In this document: piece after piece, positions 5,757 through 14,446 of the stretch
Position numbering within the stretch: the first letter of the stretch is position 1
How the letters are laid out: each line of letters opens with the position of its first letter
From: a virus
Direction: 5' to 3' (one strand)
DNA length: 34,789 bases
Virus record (IMG/VR): IMGVR_UViG_3300010938_000095
Location: 1 to 34,789 of that record
Notes under the pieces: model-generated
Told to the model about the DNA's origin: nothing
Databases searched by the model: none
Seen by the model: only the letters and a program-made list of their open reading frames with translations
Program-made: the position numbers and the translations under genes

Positions 5757-7781
5757 ATGATCGGCGGAAAGATCACTTTTAAGGACGGCGCACCACAAGA
5801 CGGCAAAGGAAACAAGCTGTCTGAGTCTCCGTATCAGCCCTCGTTGGAGGTGCGTAAACTATTCGCCCGTGTACAGAGAGACTTCCAAGTAGCGTGGGAA
5901 TTGCAGCGAAAGCCCCTACGAGAGTTCGACGGGCACTCGCTCCTCAATCGCACTAAACTCGATCAAGAGACATTTTCCGCGTATGTGGGACTAGAATACT
6001 TACCCGTGCACAAGAAGTGGCGATGGCGCGGCAAGAGAAATACGGCTAGGAATAAACTCATCGGCATTCTCGCCCACATGCTCGCGGGTATGCTTTTTCC
6101 TTTTGTGTACGCCAAGAATGAGCGTAATGAGGAGGATAAAATGACCGCACGGGTTATGCGTATCTTGGTAGAGGACGCACTCAAAGGTGCCAAGTATGAG
6201 ACCAAATTCCTCTACATGGTGCTCTCTGCTCTCGTACACCCTGCCGTATTCGTACAAGTGGAGTACGTTGAGGCGATGCAGAATATCAAACAGCGTATGA
6301 AAGACGGAACGATTGAGATTAGGGAAGCTGTGGATAAGGTCCTTTCAGGATTGCATTTGAACATGCTCCCTATTGACGAGGTGATGCTTGGGGATTTTTA
6401 CTCAGGTACGGGGGACATTCAACGACAGCCGTACATCATGCGCCTTCGTAGGATTTCATACGATGAGGCACGAAGCATCTACGGCAAAAATCCGAACTTT
6501 AAGTATGTCGAAGCAGGTAAGACTCGCTGGATAGCGGGGGGAGAGAGCAATATACTCTTTGACGTTGAGTGGGATGAGGCGGATGGGAACTATGTGCAGG
6601 AGCTTACCGCCTACTACCGCTCCGAGGATATGGAAGTGTGCTGGGTAGGCGGGGTATTTATGGGTAACGAGAAGGATGTATATAACTCAAATCCGTTCAG
6701 GCACCGCAGAATGTGTTTGGTAGATAATGACTGGCTCTCTATTCCTATCTATGAGTTTGCAATGTCGGGCTTTGAACCACTTGATCCTGCCGGGCGCTTC
6801 GCGTTTTACAAATCAGGGGCATTCAAAGAGTATTGGGATTACTTAGGAGAGAATAAAATGGACGCTCTTCTGATGGATGGTACCACGCTTGATGTCATTA
6901 AGCCCCTGTTCCTTACCGGCGTTGCAAAAGCTGGTGGTGAAGTGATGATACCAGGAGCTACGATAGCCATGCCGAAAGATGGCGGAGTTGTACCTTACGC
7001 CCTTGGGCCAAACCTTACTGCCGCTATCGCCGCGATGAAAGAACGTCAGCAAGCCATGAGCGAGAGTACGCAGGATAAGATCATGACTGGCGTTACCTCG
7101 CCAAACGTCACCGCGACACAAAGCATTCAAGCAGAACAGCAGGCACGGGTATTCCTCGGCGTATTTGGCCTTATGATTGCCGACCTCGTAAAGCAAGTAG
7201 GAGAGTTAGCGATGGATTGTGTGCTTATGCACTCTACCGTCGGGGAACTTGATGCCTCAGCACCGGAGGCCCTCACCATGAAATACATGACATACCTTGT
7301 AAAAGGCAAAGAGCGCGGCAGGAACGTCACTAACAAGGTGGTATTCACTGATCGCTACATGGGCAAACAAATCACCAAGAAGCAAGCGGATGATCGTGAG
7401 TGGGAGCTGTACGACATGGCAGGAGGTAAGGAAACCGATCAGTATATCTTTGAGGTAAACCCGTATAAATTCGCCCGCACGTCGTACACCATGGCCGTAG
7501 ACGCCGATAGGATGGTATCCCGCTCGATGGGAACCGATAAGATGCAGAAGGACTTGGCGTTTCAGAGAATGACCGACATGCGTGTTATGCCATTCATAGA
7601 CCTTGAGGCGGTTGTGTCAGATTTCGTGATTGACGAGTATTCTGATGGAGACCCCGACCGCTATAAACGCAAAGGTGGCCCTCAAGATGAACTCCGGCAA
7701 ATGGCCGAGTTGGGGGCAGAGCAGGGCGTGGTCGAACAGCCCAGCAGAGGCAGACCGCAATTACAAGACCTAAACTATTAA
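5757..7781 (+). CDS. Portal protein
   Basis: The 674-residue protein directly follows the large terminase. It has the features of large podovirus-type portals: an N-terminal helical region with RVQRDFQVAWELQRKPLREF, a membrane-like helix LIGILAHMLAGMLFPFVYA, and a long central helix around ATQSIQAEQQARVFLGVFGL. The C-terminal part is Gln/Glu-rich. Portals form the dodecameric ring at one capsid vertex through which DNA passes and to which terminase docks. Assignment rests on length, position (terminase, portal, scaffold, capsid order) and overall character rather than on one diagnostic motif. It has no Shine-Dalgarno site and appears to be translated from a leaderless mRNA. Confidence 0.85.
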   Translation: MIGGKITFKDGAPQDGKGNKLSESPYQPSLEVRKLFARVQRDFQVAWELQRKPLREFDGHSLLNRTKLDQETFSAYVGLEYLPVHKKWRWRGKRNTARNKLIGILAHMLAGMLFPFVYAKNERNEEDKMTARVMRILVEDALKGAKYETKFLYMVLSALVHPAVFVQVEYVEAMQNIKQRMKDGTIEIREAVDKVLSGLHLNMLPIDEVMLGDFYSGTGDIQRQPYIMRLRRISYDEARSIYGKNPNFKYVEAGKTRWIAGGESNILFDVEWDEADGNYVQELTAYYRSEDMEVCWVGGVFMGNEKDVYNSNPFRHRRMCLVDNDWLSIPIYEFAMSGFEPLDPAGRFAFYKSGAFKEYWDYLGENKMDALLMDGTTLDVIKPLFLTGVAKAGGEVMIPGATIAMPKDGGVVPYALGPNLTAAIAAMKERQQAMSESTQDKIMTGVTSPNVTATQSIQAEQQARVFLGVFGLMIADLVKQVGELAMDCVLMHSTVGELDASAPEALTMKYMTYLVKGKERGRNVTNKVVFTDRYMGKQITKKQADDREWELYDMAGGKETDQYIFEVNPYKFARTSYTMAVDADRMVSRSMGTDKMQKDLAFQRMTDMRVMPFIDLEAVVSDFVIDEYSDGDPDRYKRKGGPQDELRQMAELGAEQGVVEQPSRGRPQLQDLNY

Positions 7782-7785
7782 CATC

Positions 7786-7983
7786 ATGTACGATTGGGCA
7801 TTGAACAAGACAAAACTCCACTTCGCCAAGGAAGAAGCTGGAGAAGGAGCCACGGAAGAGCAGGTTAAGGCTATCTACGTTCGTATGGCAGGGAAGCTCC
7901 CGTCCGAGGAGGTGAAGGAAGCCCCTGCCAAGAAAGTGGAATCAGAAGAAAAAACAAAGAAGGTCGTTAAGAAGAAAAAGTAA
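7786..7983 (+). CDS. Small Lys-tailed hypothetical protein
   Basis: A 65-residue protein begins MYDWALNKTKLHFAKEEAGE and ends in a long Lys/Glu/Val-rich tail (KVVKKKK). The N-terminal half, with ATEEQVKAIYVRMAGKL, is probably helical; the tail is disordered and basic and could touch DNA or an acidic partner. It is packed between the portal (4 bases away) and the next gene (2 bases away), so it belongs to the head operon. No family is recognised. Confidence 0.6.
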   Translation: MYDWALNKTKLHFAKEEAGEGATEEQVKAIYVRMAGKLPSEEVKEAPAKKVESEEKTKKVVKKKK

Positions 7984-7985
7984 GT

Positions 7986-8363
7986 ATGTCATGGGGAGTG
8001 AGATTGGCGTGCCTGCTCCTTAAACGGGAGTTGAGCCTGCAGGATCAGAATAAACTGTTATCCACAGTGCTATCACGCCTCAGCGCGCTCCCGTTTCGTG
8101 CTATAATTACGACAGATTCTAACGGGCAGATGCTCGTTAATGGTCGTGAAGTGGACATGGAGATGGCGAGACTTTTGCGTGAAAGCGCAAAAGGAGCGCT
8201 AGATAACCGGGCACTTAATTTCGTGTGGGAGCAGGTACGCTACCAAGCCATAACCTTGGGAGTACACCAGAACACCACACCAGAGCAAGGGCTGTTCGCA
8301 AAAGCGGCTTTATGGCTAGAGGAGGAAGTTCGCAAGAACCTTCACACTCTGGCGCAGGAATAG
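7986..8363 (+). CDS. Hypothetical head-module protein
   Basis: A 125-residue, mostly helical protein with no recognised domain. A small strand-rich part (FRAIITTDSNGQMLVNGREV, about residues 37-56) is followed by helices (MARLLRESAKGALDNRALNF). It lies between portal and scaffold-like genes, where phages often encode small assembly or completion proteins. An exact DnaA-box sequence (8058-8066) and a TGCTATAAT (8099-8107) fall inside the gene and may be coincidental. The start at ATG 7986 has no ribosome-binding site but follows the previous stop by two bases. Confidence 0.6.
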   Translation: MSWGVRLACLLLKRELSLQDQNKLLSTVLSRLSALPFRAIITTDSNGQMLVNGREVDMEMARLLRESAKGALDNRALNFVWEQVRYQAITLGVHQNTTPEQGLFAKAALWLEEEVRKNLHTLAQE

Positions 8364-8425
8364 CGACCTCACGCTTATTATTTGAGAGTTAATTGGGACG
8401 ACGAAACCCATAAACGTCAGGCAAA

Positions 8426-9034
8426 ATGAAAAACGAAGAGATTATCACCGCACCTTCGGCGGAAGAAGAGGAGCAGAAGGATAAACCCGAAGAAGCTCCA
8501 GCACCTTCACAAGACCCTGTAGCGAAGGAACGCGAGAGAATCGAGAAGAAGCAGTTTACTCGCATTGAGCGACTCGAATTCGAGAAGCGCAAAATAGAGG
8601 AACAGCTCCAAGAGGAGTACAAAAAAGAGGGCAAAGCACCCGCTACTCCCAAAGACACTCTCGTTACCGTTGAGATGCTCGAAAAGATGCAGAAAGACCA
8701 AGCCCGCAAGACGGCGCTTGAGCTAGCTGACGCTATCGAGGATGAGAACGAGCGGACAGTAGTCAAACACTATCTCGATACTCGTGTCGTTCCTTCAGGA
8801 AATCCGCAGGAAGATTTGAAGTTCGCCCGTGCTGCCGTAAACTCGCTCCGAAACGCGCAGATTGCGGAGGAAACAGCGAGAAAGACAAATGGCAAAAGCC
8901 ACCCGTCCGGCTCCGGTGTCCCAGCTCGTCCTCAAGAGGATGTGGTTGAGTTCACCGCAGAAGAGCTGGTCTTCCTTGGTCCGCCGTATAACCTGACAAA
9001 AGATCAAGTGATTGCGTCGCGGCCCAAAGCATAA
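8426..9034 (+). CDS. Scaffold-like capsid assembly protein
   Basis: A 202-residue, very charged protein. The N-terminal 45 residues are acidic and Pro-rich, followed by a long predicted coiled coil (ERERIEKKQFTRIERLEFEK and onward to about residue 75) and a second helical section (about 95-150). The C-terminal 40 residues are more compact (VEFTAEELVFLGPPYNLTKD). Highly charged coiled-coil proteins directly before the capsid gene are typically scaffolds that shape the prohead and then leave. No protease gene is adjacent and no protease motif was seen, so release may not require cleavage. Assignment is by composition and position. Confidence 0.65.
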   Translation: MKNEEIITAPSAEEEEQKDKPEEAPAPSQDPVAKERERIEKKQFTRIERLEFEKRKIEEQLQEEYKKEGKAPATPKDTLVTVEMLEKMQKDQARKTALELADAIEDENERTVVKHYLDTRVVPSGNPQEDLKFARAAVNSLRNAQIAEETARKTNGKSHPSGSGVPARPQEDVVEFTAEELVFLGPPYNLTKDQVIASRPKA

Positions 9035-9084
9035 TTTCCATATACAGGTTCTGTGGGGGATTACACAACATAACCCTTCACATT

Positions 9085-9570
9085 ATGGCAAGAGGAGACA
9101 TACAACTCCGCACGCCGATTGACGATGCGTTCACCGTATCGTTCGGCACGGCTTCCACCGTCAAGGCTGGTGAGCCAACGAAGGGAGTGGATGCAGCCGG
9201 AGCTAGCCCTTGGTTGGGCACAACGGCTATCATGGTTGACGGCGACGGGACAACTTCCCAGCGCTTTACAGGTATTGCTAAGACTGACAACGCAAACAGC
9301 GCAGTCAGCACTTACCTCCCACTTCCCGGCGTCATTTACCGCGCCAAAGCAAAAGACGCTACTGGTATCGACACGCAAGCAAAAATTATCACCTTCATGG
9401 GTAAGCGTGTGGTCTTTGACCTCACCGCATCTGCGTGGACGGTGGATGCGGCGGCAGCAGATGCAGTAGCAAATTGTGTCACCATAGTCGGTGGTGACTT
9501 CCGAGTACCAGAATTGCATTTCGTCTACGCGCCTAAGGGCACGTTCTTGGCGTTCTGCGTCTCTGCGTAA
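9085..9570 (+). CDS. Probable capsid decoration/stabilising protein
   Basis: This 161-residue beta-rich protein, rich in Ala, Gly, Thr and Val, begins MARGDIQLRTPIDDAFTVSF and lies directly before the major capsid gene. Small beta-rich proteins in this position are often decoration (cement) proteins bound to the outside of the shell. Features such as STVKAGEPTKGVDA and PGVIYRAKAKDATG fit beta strands with turns. I do not see a diagnostic family motif, so a head fibre is an alternative. No signal sequence is present. Confidence 0.5.
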   Translation: MARGDIQLRTPIDDAFTVSFGTASTVKAGEPTKGVDAAGASPWLGTTAIMVDGDGTTSQRFTGIAKTDNANSAVSTYLPLPGVIYRAKAKDATGIDTQAKIITFMGKRVVFDLTASAWTVDAAAADAVANCVTIVGGDFRVPELHFVYAPKGTFLAFCVSA

Positions 9571-9593
9571 TTACTGGCTTAGATTAAGACTAT

Positions 9594-10526
9594 ATGTACG
9601 GTCTAAACAATGCTTCGAGTCCGAATCTTGAGCTGGTAAAGACAGCGCTCGACAAGATCCGCGACGAACAAGTCCTTAAAAATGCCCGCACTGGCAAGGC
9701 AGAGGCAACTGACCCCGTAGTGTTTACGCAGCAAACTGCAACAAACGCGGCGGTGGTCTCCACAGTGCAAGGCGGGGGCGGTTACTTTGAGAAGACGACG
9801 GATGATCTCGCCACAACGAAAGGTGTGACGATTAAGTCCCCAACTCCAAAGACCACCCTTATTGCGCAGTTCAAGAAAGATGTTGATGTTTCCCGCACCT
9901 TCATGGCTGACCAGCAACACGGTTCAGTCGCAAAGGCAATCCGTGGAAACACCCAGAGCTGGCTGGCCAGCCGCGACCGCAACGCTTTCTCGGTGTACGC
10001 TCTTGGTTTTACCACGGCGCTTACCATTGACGGCGTAGCACTGTTCTCGAATTCCCATGTGAATGAGAACGGCGACACTGTAGACAACCTTGAGACGGGT
10101 GCCCTTACAGATACCACGCTCAACACGACCATCGTCTCGCTCCGCAACCAGACCAATCAAACGGGCGTGAAGGTAGGCTATGAGCCTGACTTCCTCCTGA
10201 CTTCCAACGCAGGCCACAAGAACGGCATGACGGTAGCGAAGTCGGTGCTCCGCTCAGGAACGGGCAACAACGACCTCAACTACTACTCGGAACTCTATCC
10301 GGGCATGAAGACGGTCTACAACCACTTCCTCGATGAGACCTCGACTGCCGCCTACTTCGTAGGTTCAGCAGGACATGGTGTCGAGCGCTTCACTCGTGAA
10401 GCTCTCTTCTCCGATCTTGTTGACTGGAAGACACAGCGCAACGACGTGTACATCTACAAGATGCGTGCTCGTGAGGAGGTTGACTCCATCGAGTACAGCG
10501 GCCTTGTAGGTTCAACAGGCGTATAA
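9594..10526 (+). CDS. Major capsid protein (HK97-fold, Mu gpT-like)
   Basis: A 310-residue protein with the pattern of Mu-like major head proteins: a central LFSNSHVNENGDTVDNLETG, then ALTDTTLNTTIVSLRNQ (the long 'spine' helix), then GVKVGYEPDFLLTSNAGH, and a C-terminal FVGSAGHGVERFTRE. In this family NSH-x-N-x-D-N-L marks the domain junction. The position after a scaffold-like and a decoration-like gene agrees. The protein forms the icosahedral shell. Coding is strongly biased to C-ending codons (AAC, GAC, CTC), as expected of a highly expressed gene. The start at ATG 9594 has no Shine-Dalgarno site. Confidence 0.85.
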   Translation: MYGLNNASSPNLELVKTALDKIRDEQVLKNARTGKAEATDPVVFTQQTATNAAVVSTVQGGGGYFEKTTDDLATTKGVTIKSPTPKTTLIAQFKKDVDVSRTFMADQQHGSVAKAIRGNTQSWLASRDRNAFSVYALGFTTALTIDGVALFSNSHVNENGDTVDNLETGALTDTTLNTTIVSLRNQTNQTGVKVGYEPDFLLTSNAGHKNGMTVAKSVLRSGTGNNDLNYYSELYPGMKTVYNHFLDETSTAAYFVGSAGHGVERFTREALFSDLVDWKTQRNDVYIYKMRAREEVDSIEYSGLVGSTGV

Positions 10527-10550
10527 CTATTAGCGTAAACGCAACCAACC

Positions 10551-10928
10551 ATGATTGAAACAATCAAACAATGGGCAGGGACGGTTGCGCTAATGGCAAT
10601 CGCTCTGCTCGTGCTCGTAGGGTGGGGGGCAAGCTCTCCTTCTTTCGGCGGCACGACGAACTTCGACCACATGGACGTGACTGACGGGTACGCGATAAAC
10701 GGCATAAATGTTGTTGACTCTGCGCGTAACGCAGCGTTCGCTGCGGGGACGTTCACAGGAACTATTACGCACGGGAGCAACTCGGCGACTTCGACGCTCG
10801 CCTTACGGCTCTTCTGTGTAGAGTTCTACGCGACCTCATCGGCAACGGTGTGGAACATTAAGCCAAAACTCGACGGCCTCACTGGGGCCACTACGACACC
10901 ATTCGTGTCTGGCTTTGGCGGCTGCTGA
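10551..10928 (+). CDS. Membrane-anchored or exported structural protein
   Basis: A 125-residue protein with a clear N-terminal hydrophobic segment (TVALMAIALLVLVGWGA, about residues 11-27) behind a short charged start, then a Gly/Thr/Ser-rich beta domain. The sequence after the segment, SFGGTTNFDHMDVTDGYAIN, resembles fibre-associated proteins I associate with Parcubacteria. It lies between the capsid and tail genes, so it is probably virion-related, yet it carries a signal-anchor, which is unusual for virion parts. It ends in FGGC; the terminal Cys is unexplained. Function unknown. Confidence 0.6.
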   Translation: MIETIKQWAGTVALMAIALLVLVGWGASSPSFGGTTNFDHMDVTDGYAINGINVVDSARNAAFAAGTFTGTITHGSNSATSTLALRLFCVEFYATSSATVWNIKPKLDGLTGATTTPFVSGFGGC

Positions 10929-10930
10929 GC

Positions 10931-10981
10931 CTCGCGCTTCCACTCACAGCATCAGCTATGGTGCTGTGAGACGGGAGCGAG
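10931..10981 (+). other. Strong intergenic hairpin between head and tail genes
   Basis: CTCACAGCA (10943-10951) and TGCTGTGAG (10962-10970) form a perfect 9-bp stem with a 10-base loop. An outer CTCGC (10931-10935) can pair with GCGAG (10977-10981). There is no T-tract, so this is not a classical terminator. It lies just after the capsid-proximal genes and could reduce read-through or protect the 3' end of the capsid mRNA. The rest of the 117-base gap (10982-11045) holds only a short repeat of ACAAATTA and no gene. Confidence 0.5.
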
Positions 10982-11045
10982 AGATCACAAATTAGATTAC
11001 AAATTAAAGATTACACATGAAACTCACCCTTACATACTCGATACT

Positions 11046-11366
11046 ATGGAGCCGAACTTCTTACAATGGCTGATACTACTCCTTATTGGCCTTCTGTTCG
11101 GGAAGGACACCGTACTCCCCTGGATAGCGCAGAAGTTCGGGTTTAAGGTAAACGGTAACGGATCAAAGGAGGTGATGGCGGATGTGAGAAATGCACTTCA
11201 GCCACTTCTCTCGCGTATGGAGAAACTAGAGTTTTATGCGAATCACGAGACCACTGAACATCTCTATCGGATTGAGGAAGTACAAAAAACACAGTGTAAA
11301 AAGCTGGACAAGATAAGTGAGCACCTAGAGGAAATCCGCATGAACGGCGTAAGAATTAAAACATGA
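11046..11366 (+). CDS. Membrane protein with coiled coil (holin-like or inner-membrane tail factor)
   Basis: The 106-residue protein starts with a hydrophobic segment (LQWLILLLIGLLFG, residues 6-19), followed by a short basic linker and a helical, charged C-terminal half with heptad-like spacing (LSRMEKLEFYANHETTEHLY and LDKISEHLEEI). One membrane helix plus a cytoplasmic coiled coil resembles small phage membrane proteins sometimes called holins. The better holin candidate here is at 29473, next to the lysin, so I keep the name descriptive. Its stop overlaps the next start (ATGA). Confidence 0.6.
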   Translation: MEPNFLQWLILLLIGLLFGKDTVLPWIAQKFGFKVNGNGSKEVMADVRNALQPLLSRMEKLEFYANHETTEHLYRIEEVQKTQCKKLDKISEHLEEIRMNGVRIKT

Positions 11367-12514
11367 AACTTGTCGGCCAACTCAAAGACTCGGTAGCAGG
11401 ACTCCTCACGGGGACAAATTTATCGAATGTCACCAACCTAAATGGCGCAATCGAACGCGCGGCTAGGACATTGGTGCAGCAGGCTGATATTCCTGAAGCG
11501 TCCGGCAAGGAAGCCATAACGCTCTATGATGGGGTATATGACTATGTGGCCCCGGTAACAGTATTCGGCTCTGCCATTACTGATCTACGGCCCCAGGGGG
11601 TGTCACGCTCTATGCTTGACTATGTGTACAAAGACATTCCCGCTGACTTTGATCGAACAAAAGGGTATCTACCGAGTGGATACAAAGTAACGCTTGAATG
11701 GCGGAAGGGGGTGCCCATACTGCGGGTGTCTACCCCAAAGCCATTTCCTCGCGCAAACCTCGACCCCATGAAGGCAATTACGGGGTGGACAGCAGCGGGA
11801 TCGGCATCGGGACTTGCAGAGGATGGGACGGTGTACTACGAAAGCCCCTCATCGCTGCGCCTCACTCTTACGGGAAGCTCTACGGGGACACTGGAGAAAA
11901 CTATCAATCCCCTCAACCTCGCGAAGTTTGAGGATGTGGGCGTGGCGTTTCTCGCCGTGAGGATACCTAACGTAACCAACCTCACCTCTATCGCCTTGCG
12001 TCTTGGCTCTGACTCATCCAATTACGATGAAGTAAGTGCCACAGCAGGATTCCTCGGCGCGTGGGCATCGAATGAGTGGCTTATAGTCGCATTTAACTTC
12101 TCAGGCGCGACTTCAACAGGAACGCCTGATTGGAGTGTGCTTGACTACCTACAGGTACGGGTAGCTCATACCGACACGATGGTGAACTTTCGTGTTGGCG
12201 GATTGTGGATTGCCCTTCCTTCGCCCCATGAATTGCTATTCCAGTCCTCGGCTATCTTTATGGCGGATGGTCAAAATCCCTCGCAGACGATAACGGACGA
12301 CAATGACCAGATACTCCTCAACGATGCGGCGTACACGCTCTTTGAGTATGAGTGCGCTCTGACTATTGCTCTACAAAACGCTGGGGGCGTGGCAACAAAG
12401 CTCACACAGAACCTCACGCAGATACTCCATCACCCGGAGTACGGCCTGTATCCGAAGTACAGTGCGGACAATCCTAGCCAGGAATTACGCACCGTAGGTA
12501 TGTGGTATGACTGA
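11363..12514 (+). CDS. Neck/tail structural protein with carbohydrate-binding-like domain
   Basis: A 383-residue protein. The first ~130 residues (LNGAIERAARTLVQQADIPE, then ITLYDGVYDYVAP) look like a helical/strand connector domain; similar segments open many podovirus neck proteins. About residues 135-290 look like a jelly-roll: GWTAAGSASGLAEDGTVYYE, SLRLTLTGSSTG, NFRVGGLWIA. This is the form of galactose-binding-like modules. The C-terminal 90 residues are again helical (YTLFEYECALTIALQNAGG). It is followed three bases later by the nozzle gene. I infer an adaptor between portal and tail; the exact role is unknown. Confidence 0.6.
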   Translation: MKLVGQLKDSVAGLLTGTNLSNVTNLNGAIERAARTLVQQADIPEASGKEAITLYDGVYDYVAPVTVFGSAITDLRPQGVSRSMLDYVYKDIPADFDRTKGYLPSGYKVTLEWRKGVPILRVSTPKPFPRANLDPMKAITGWTAAGSASGLAEDGTVYYESPSSLRLTLTGSSTGTLEKTINPLNLAKFEDVGVAFLAVRIPNVTNLTSIALRLGSDSSNYDEVSATAGFLGAWASNEWLIVAFNFSGATSTGTPDWSVLDYLQVRVAHTDTMVNFRVGGLWIALPSPHELLFQSSAIFMADGQNPSQTITDDNDQILLNDAAYTLFEYECALTIALQNAGGVATKLTQNLTQILHHPEYGLYPKYSADNPSQELRTVGMWYD

Positions 12515-12516
12515 TT

Positions 12517-14424
12517 ATGAGCAAAGGCGCAGATGATTTCGATTTCAGCCTCGTAGACGAGTTCGAGGGGTACGTTACGTCAAAAGACAAAACAAACGTC
12601 TCTCCTAAGGTTTTAGTGCGCGGATCAAAGAATGTCTACAAAAAAGACTCCGGCACTATCTCTGTGCGACCTGGGCTAAAACGTCTCGGTGTTTCCGATG
12701 ATACGCCACAAGGTGTAAAGGCATCGTTTGAATGGAATACGTCTCTCGCGGTACAGCGACCCTTGCGCGTTCTTGGTGAAAGTCCGGCAGGAAATGACGG
12801 CAAACTCCAAGTGATGTTTGACGGCGTAACCGAGGGGACATGGTACGACTTGCAAACAGGGCTTTCTTTGAGCCGGTACATTTTTGATGTGTACTGGAAC
12901 GACACAGAAAAAAAAGACCGTGTGCTGTTTGTGCGCGGAGACTCAAATATCTACCACTGGAGCGGCGGCATCGCAGTAGCAGCGGCACAGGCCGCGCTCG
13001 GAACCACGCTTACCCTCGCGGACACCTCGAAGACGTGGGCACAGCAAGGATTTACCGCTACCGCGGGAGAGATGAAATTCAAGATTGCGGGGAATACTCA
13101 AGAGTACGAGTACACGGGCGGCACAGATACGAACACCCTCACAGGGATTACTCCTGATTTACCTGAGATTCTGGCGGACGACGTGGTGGTGCAGTCTGTT
13201 CTTGTGGCGTCGGACACTCCGGCGGCGGGGTTTCGCTGCGATTTCATAAAAACTATTGGCAACCAATTATATGTGGGTTCTTACACCTCGCGTTTGATTT
13301 ACATTTCGGCGAATGACAGCTTTACCAATTACACGATTCCCTCTCCCCGTGTAGCAGGAAGCCCTGAACTCTTGACCCTCGACAGCAATCCAAACGGCAT
13401 ATCGTCAAGACAAGGGAAAGCGCATGTATCGGCAGGCATAGGTGAGTGGTACATCGTGGAGTTTAAGGACATTGCCGTCGGCTCGACCCTTACCCAGCAG
13501 ACCGTCGTTGAGAAACAGGAAACCTCCGCGAAGTCTGCTGCTAAAGCCCATGAGTTCATAGACACCATAGGAGATGACATCGTGTACCTCGACCAAGAGA
13601 ATCAACTGCGTATATTCGGCGCGTTCCGCAACCTAACTACCCCAAAGAACCCCTCTATTTCCCTTGCCGTGCGCGAGGAGTTTGAGGAGACGGACTTTAC
13701 GGGAGGGGCGGTACGTTCAGTTGGTGATCTGATTTATGTGACCGCTCCTCTTTCGGGAAAGGTGTACATCCATGAGACACGAGAGAGTGTGGATGGCAAC
13801 GGCAACATCGTCTCGGAGCGATTATGGTATCCACCGTGGATACTCTCTGCCGCCCGCGTGGCTCTTATCGACGGTGTAGAGCATGTTCACTCAACGGAAA
13901 ATCCGCAAATATACCAAGTGTGGAACACGGGGCAGTGGCACGATGATTCACCTTCTGGCGAGCCACTACCCTACGACTGTATTATGCGCATGGCCTACCA
14001 GAATGCGGAACGACGACAGGGGATGATTGCACTCGATAAGGTGTATTTTGAAGGGTACATCTCAGAAGGAACAGAACTAAACGCCCATATCCTCGCTGAC
14101 TACCAGGGATCATCGGCTTCCGTTAATCCTAACGTATCTAGCATATCTTCCTCTGCTCGGCTGTTTTCTGGCTTAAATGCGCCATCGCTAGGGGATTCGT
14201 CTTTGGGAGATAACCCGCTCGGTGATGGACTATCTGACGAAGAAAACGACCAGGAGCGACTGCCGAAGTTCCGCGCTATTTGCGACATAGGCAAGGTGAA
14301 TTGTTTTGAATATCAGATAATCGTGTCGTCGCAGACCGTCGATTCGCGGTGGGAAGTGCTGGCGTTTGGGTCAAATGCGAAACCTGTGGAGAACCAGCAG
14401 GCGGCGTTTCTTCGGAAGACTTAA
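12517..14424 (+). CDS. Tail nozzle / tail-hub protein (podovirus type)
   Basis: A 635-residue beta-rich protein beginning with VLVRGSKNVYKKDSGTISVR and PGLKRLG (about residues 33-58). This 'real or missing ligand, then RPG-L-K' opening is shared by podovirus tail-tube/nozzle proteins of the P22 gp10 / T7 gp12 type. Repeated strand motifs such as IFDVYWNDTEKKDRVLFVRG and GNQLYVGSYTSRLIYISAND fit a beta-propeller. Near the C-terminus is a short repeat, SLGDSSLGDNPLGDG. The protein would form the tip of the short tail. Its presence, with no tail tube or tape-measure gene, is the main evidence for a podovirus-like particle. Confidence 0.7.
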   Translation: MSKGADDFDFSLVDEFEGYVTSKDKTNVSPKVLVRGSKNVYKKDSGTISVRPGLKRLGVSDDTPQGVKASFEWNTSLAVQRPLRVLGESPAGNDGKLQVMFDGVTEGTWYDLQTGLSLSRYIFDVYWNDTEKKDRVLFVRGDSNIYHWSGGIAVAAAQAALGTTLTLADTSKTWAQQGFTATAGEMKFKIAGNTQEYEYTGGTDTNTLTGITPDLPEILADDVVVQSVLVASDTPAAGFRCDFIKTIGNQLYVGSYTSRLIYISANDSFTNYTIPSPRVAGSPELLTLDSNPNGISSRQGKAHVSAGIGEWYIVEFKDIAVGSTLTQQTVVEKQETSAKSAAKAHEFIDTIGDDIVYLDQENQLRIFGAFRNLTTPKNPSISLAVREEFEETDFTGGAVRSVGDLIYVTAPLSGKVYIHETRESVDGNGNIVSERLWYPPWILSAARVALIDGVEHVHSTENPQIYQVWNTGQWHDDSPSGEPLPYDCIMRMAYQNAERRQGMIALDKVYFEGYISEGTELNAHILADYQGSSASVNPNVSSISSSARLFSGLNAPSLGDSSLGDNPLGDGLSDEENDQERLPKFRAICDIGKVNCFEYQIIVSSQTVDSRWEVLAFGSNAKPVENQQAAFLRKT

Positions 14425-14430
14425 AAATAA

Positions 14431-14439
14431 TGGTATAAT
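14431..14439 (+). promoter_or_regulatory. Extended -10 promoter predicting a leaderless mRNA
   Basis: TGGTATAAT (TATAAT at 14434-14439) is followed after 7 bases by ATG 14447. It sits immediately after the nozzle gene stop, in the same arrangement as at 3784, 5740 and 22101. Confidence 0.65.
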
Positions 14440-14446
14440 TTAGTAT

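Noticed and set aside
8099-8107. TGCTATAAT as another leaderless promoter
   Set aside because: It is inside a gene, and no start codon lies 6-8 bases downstream.
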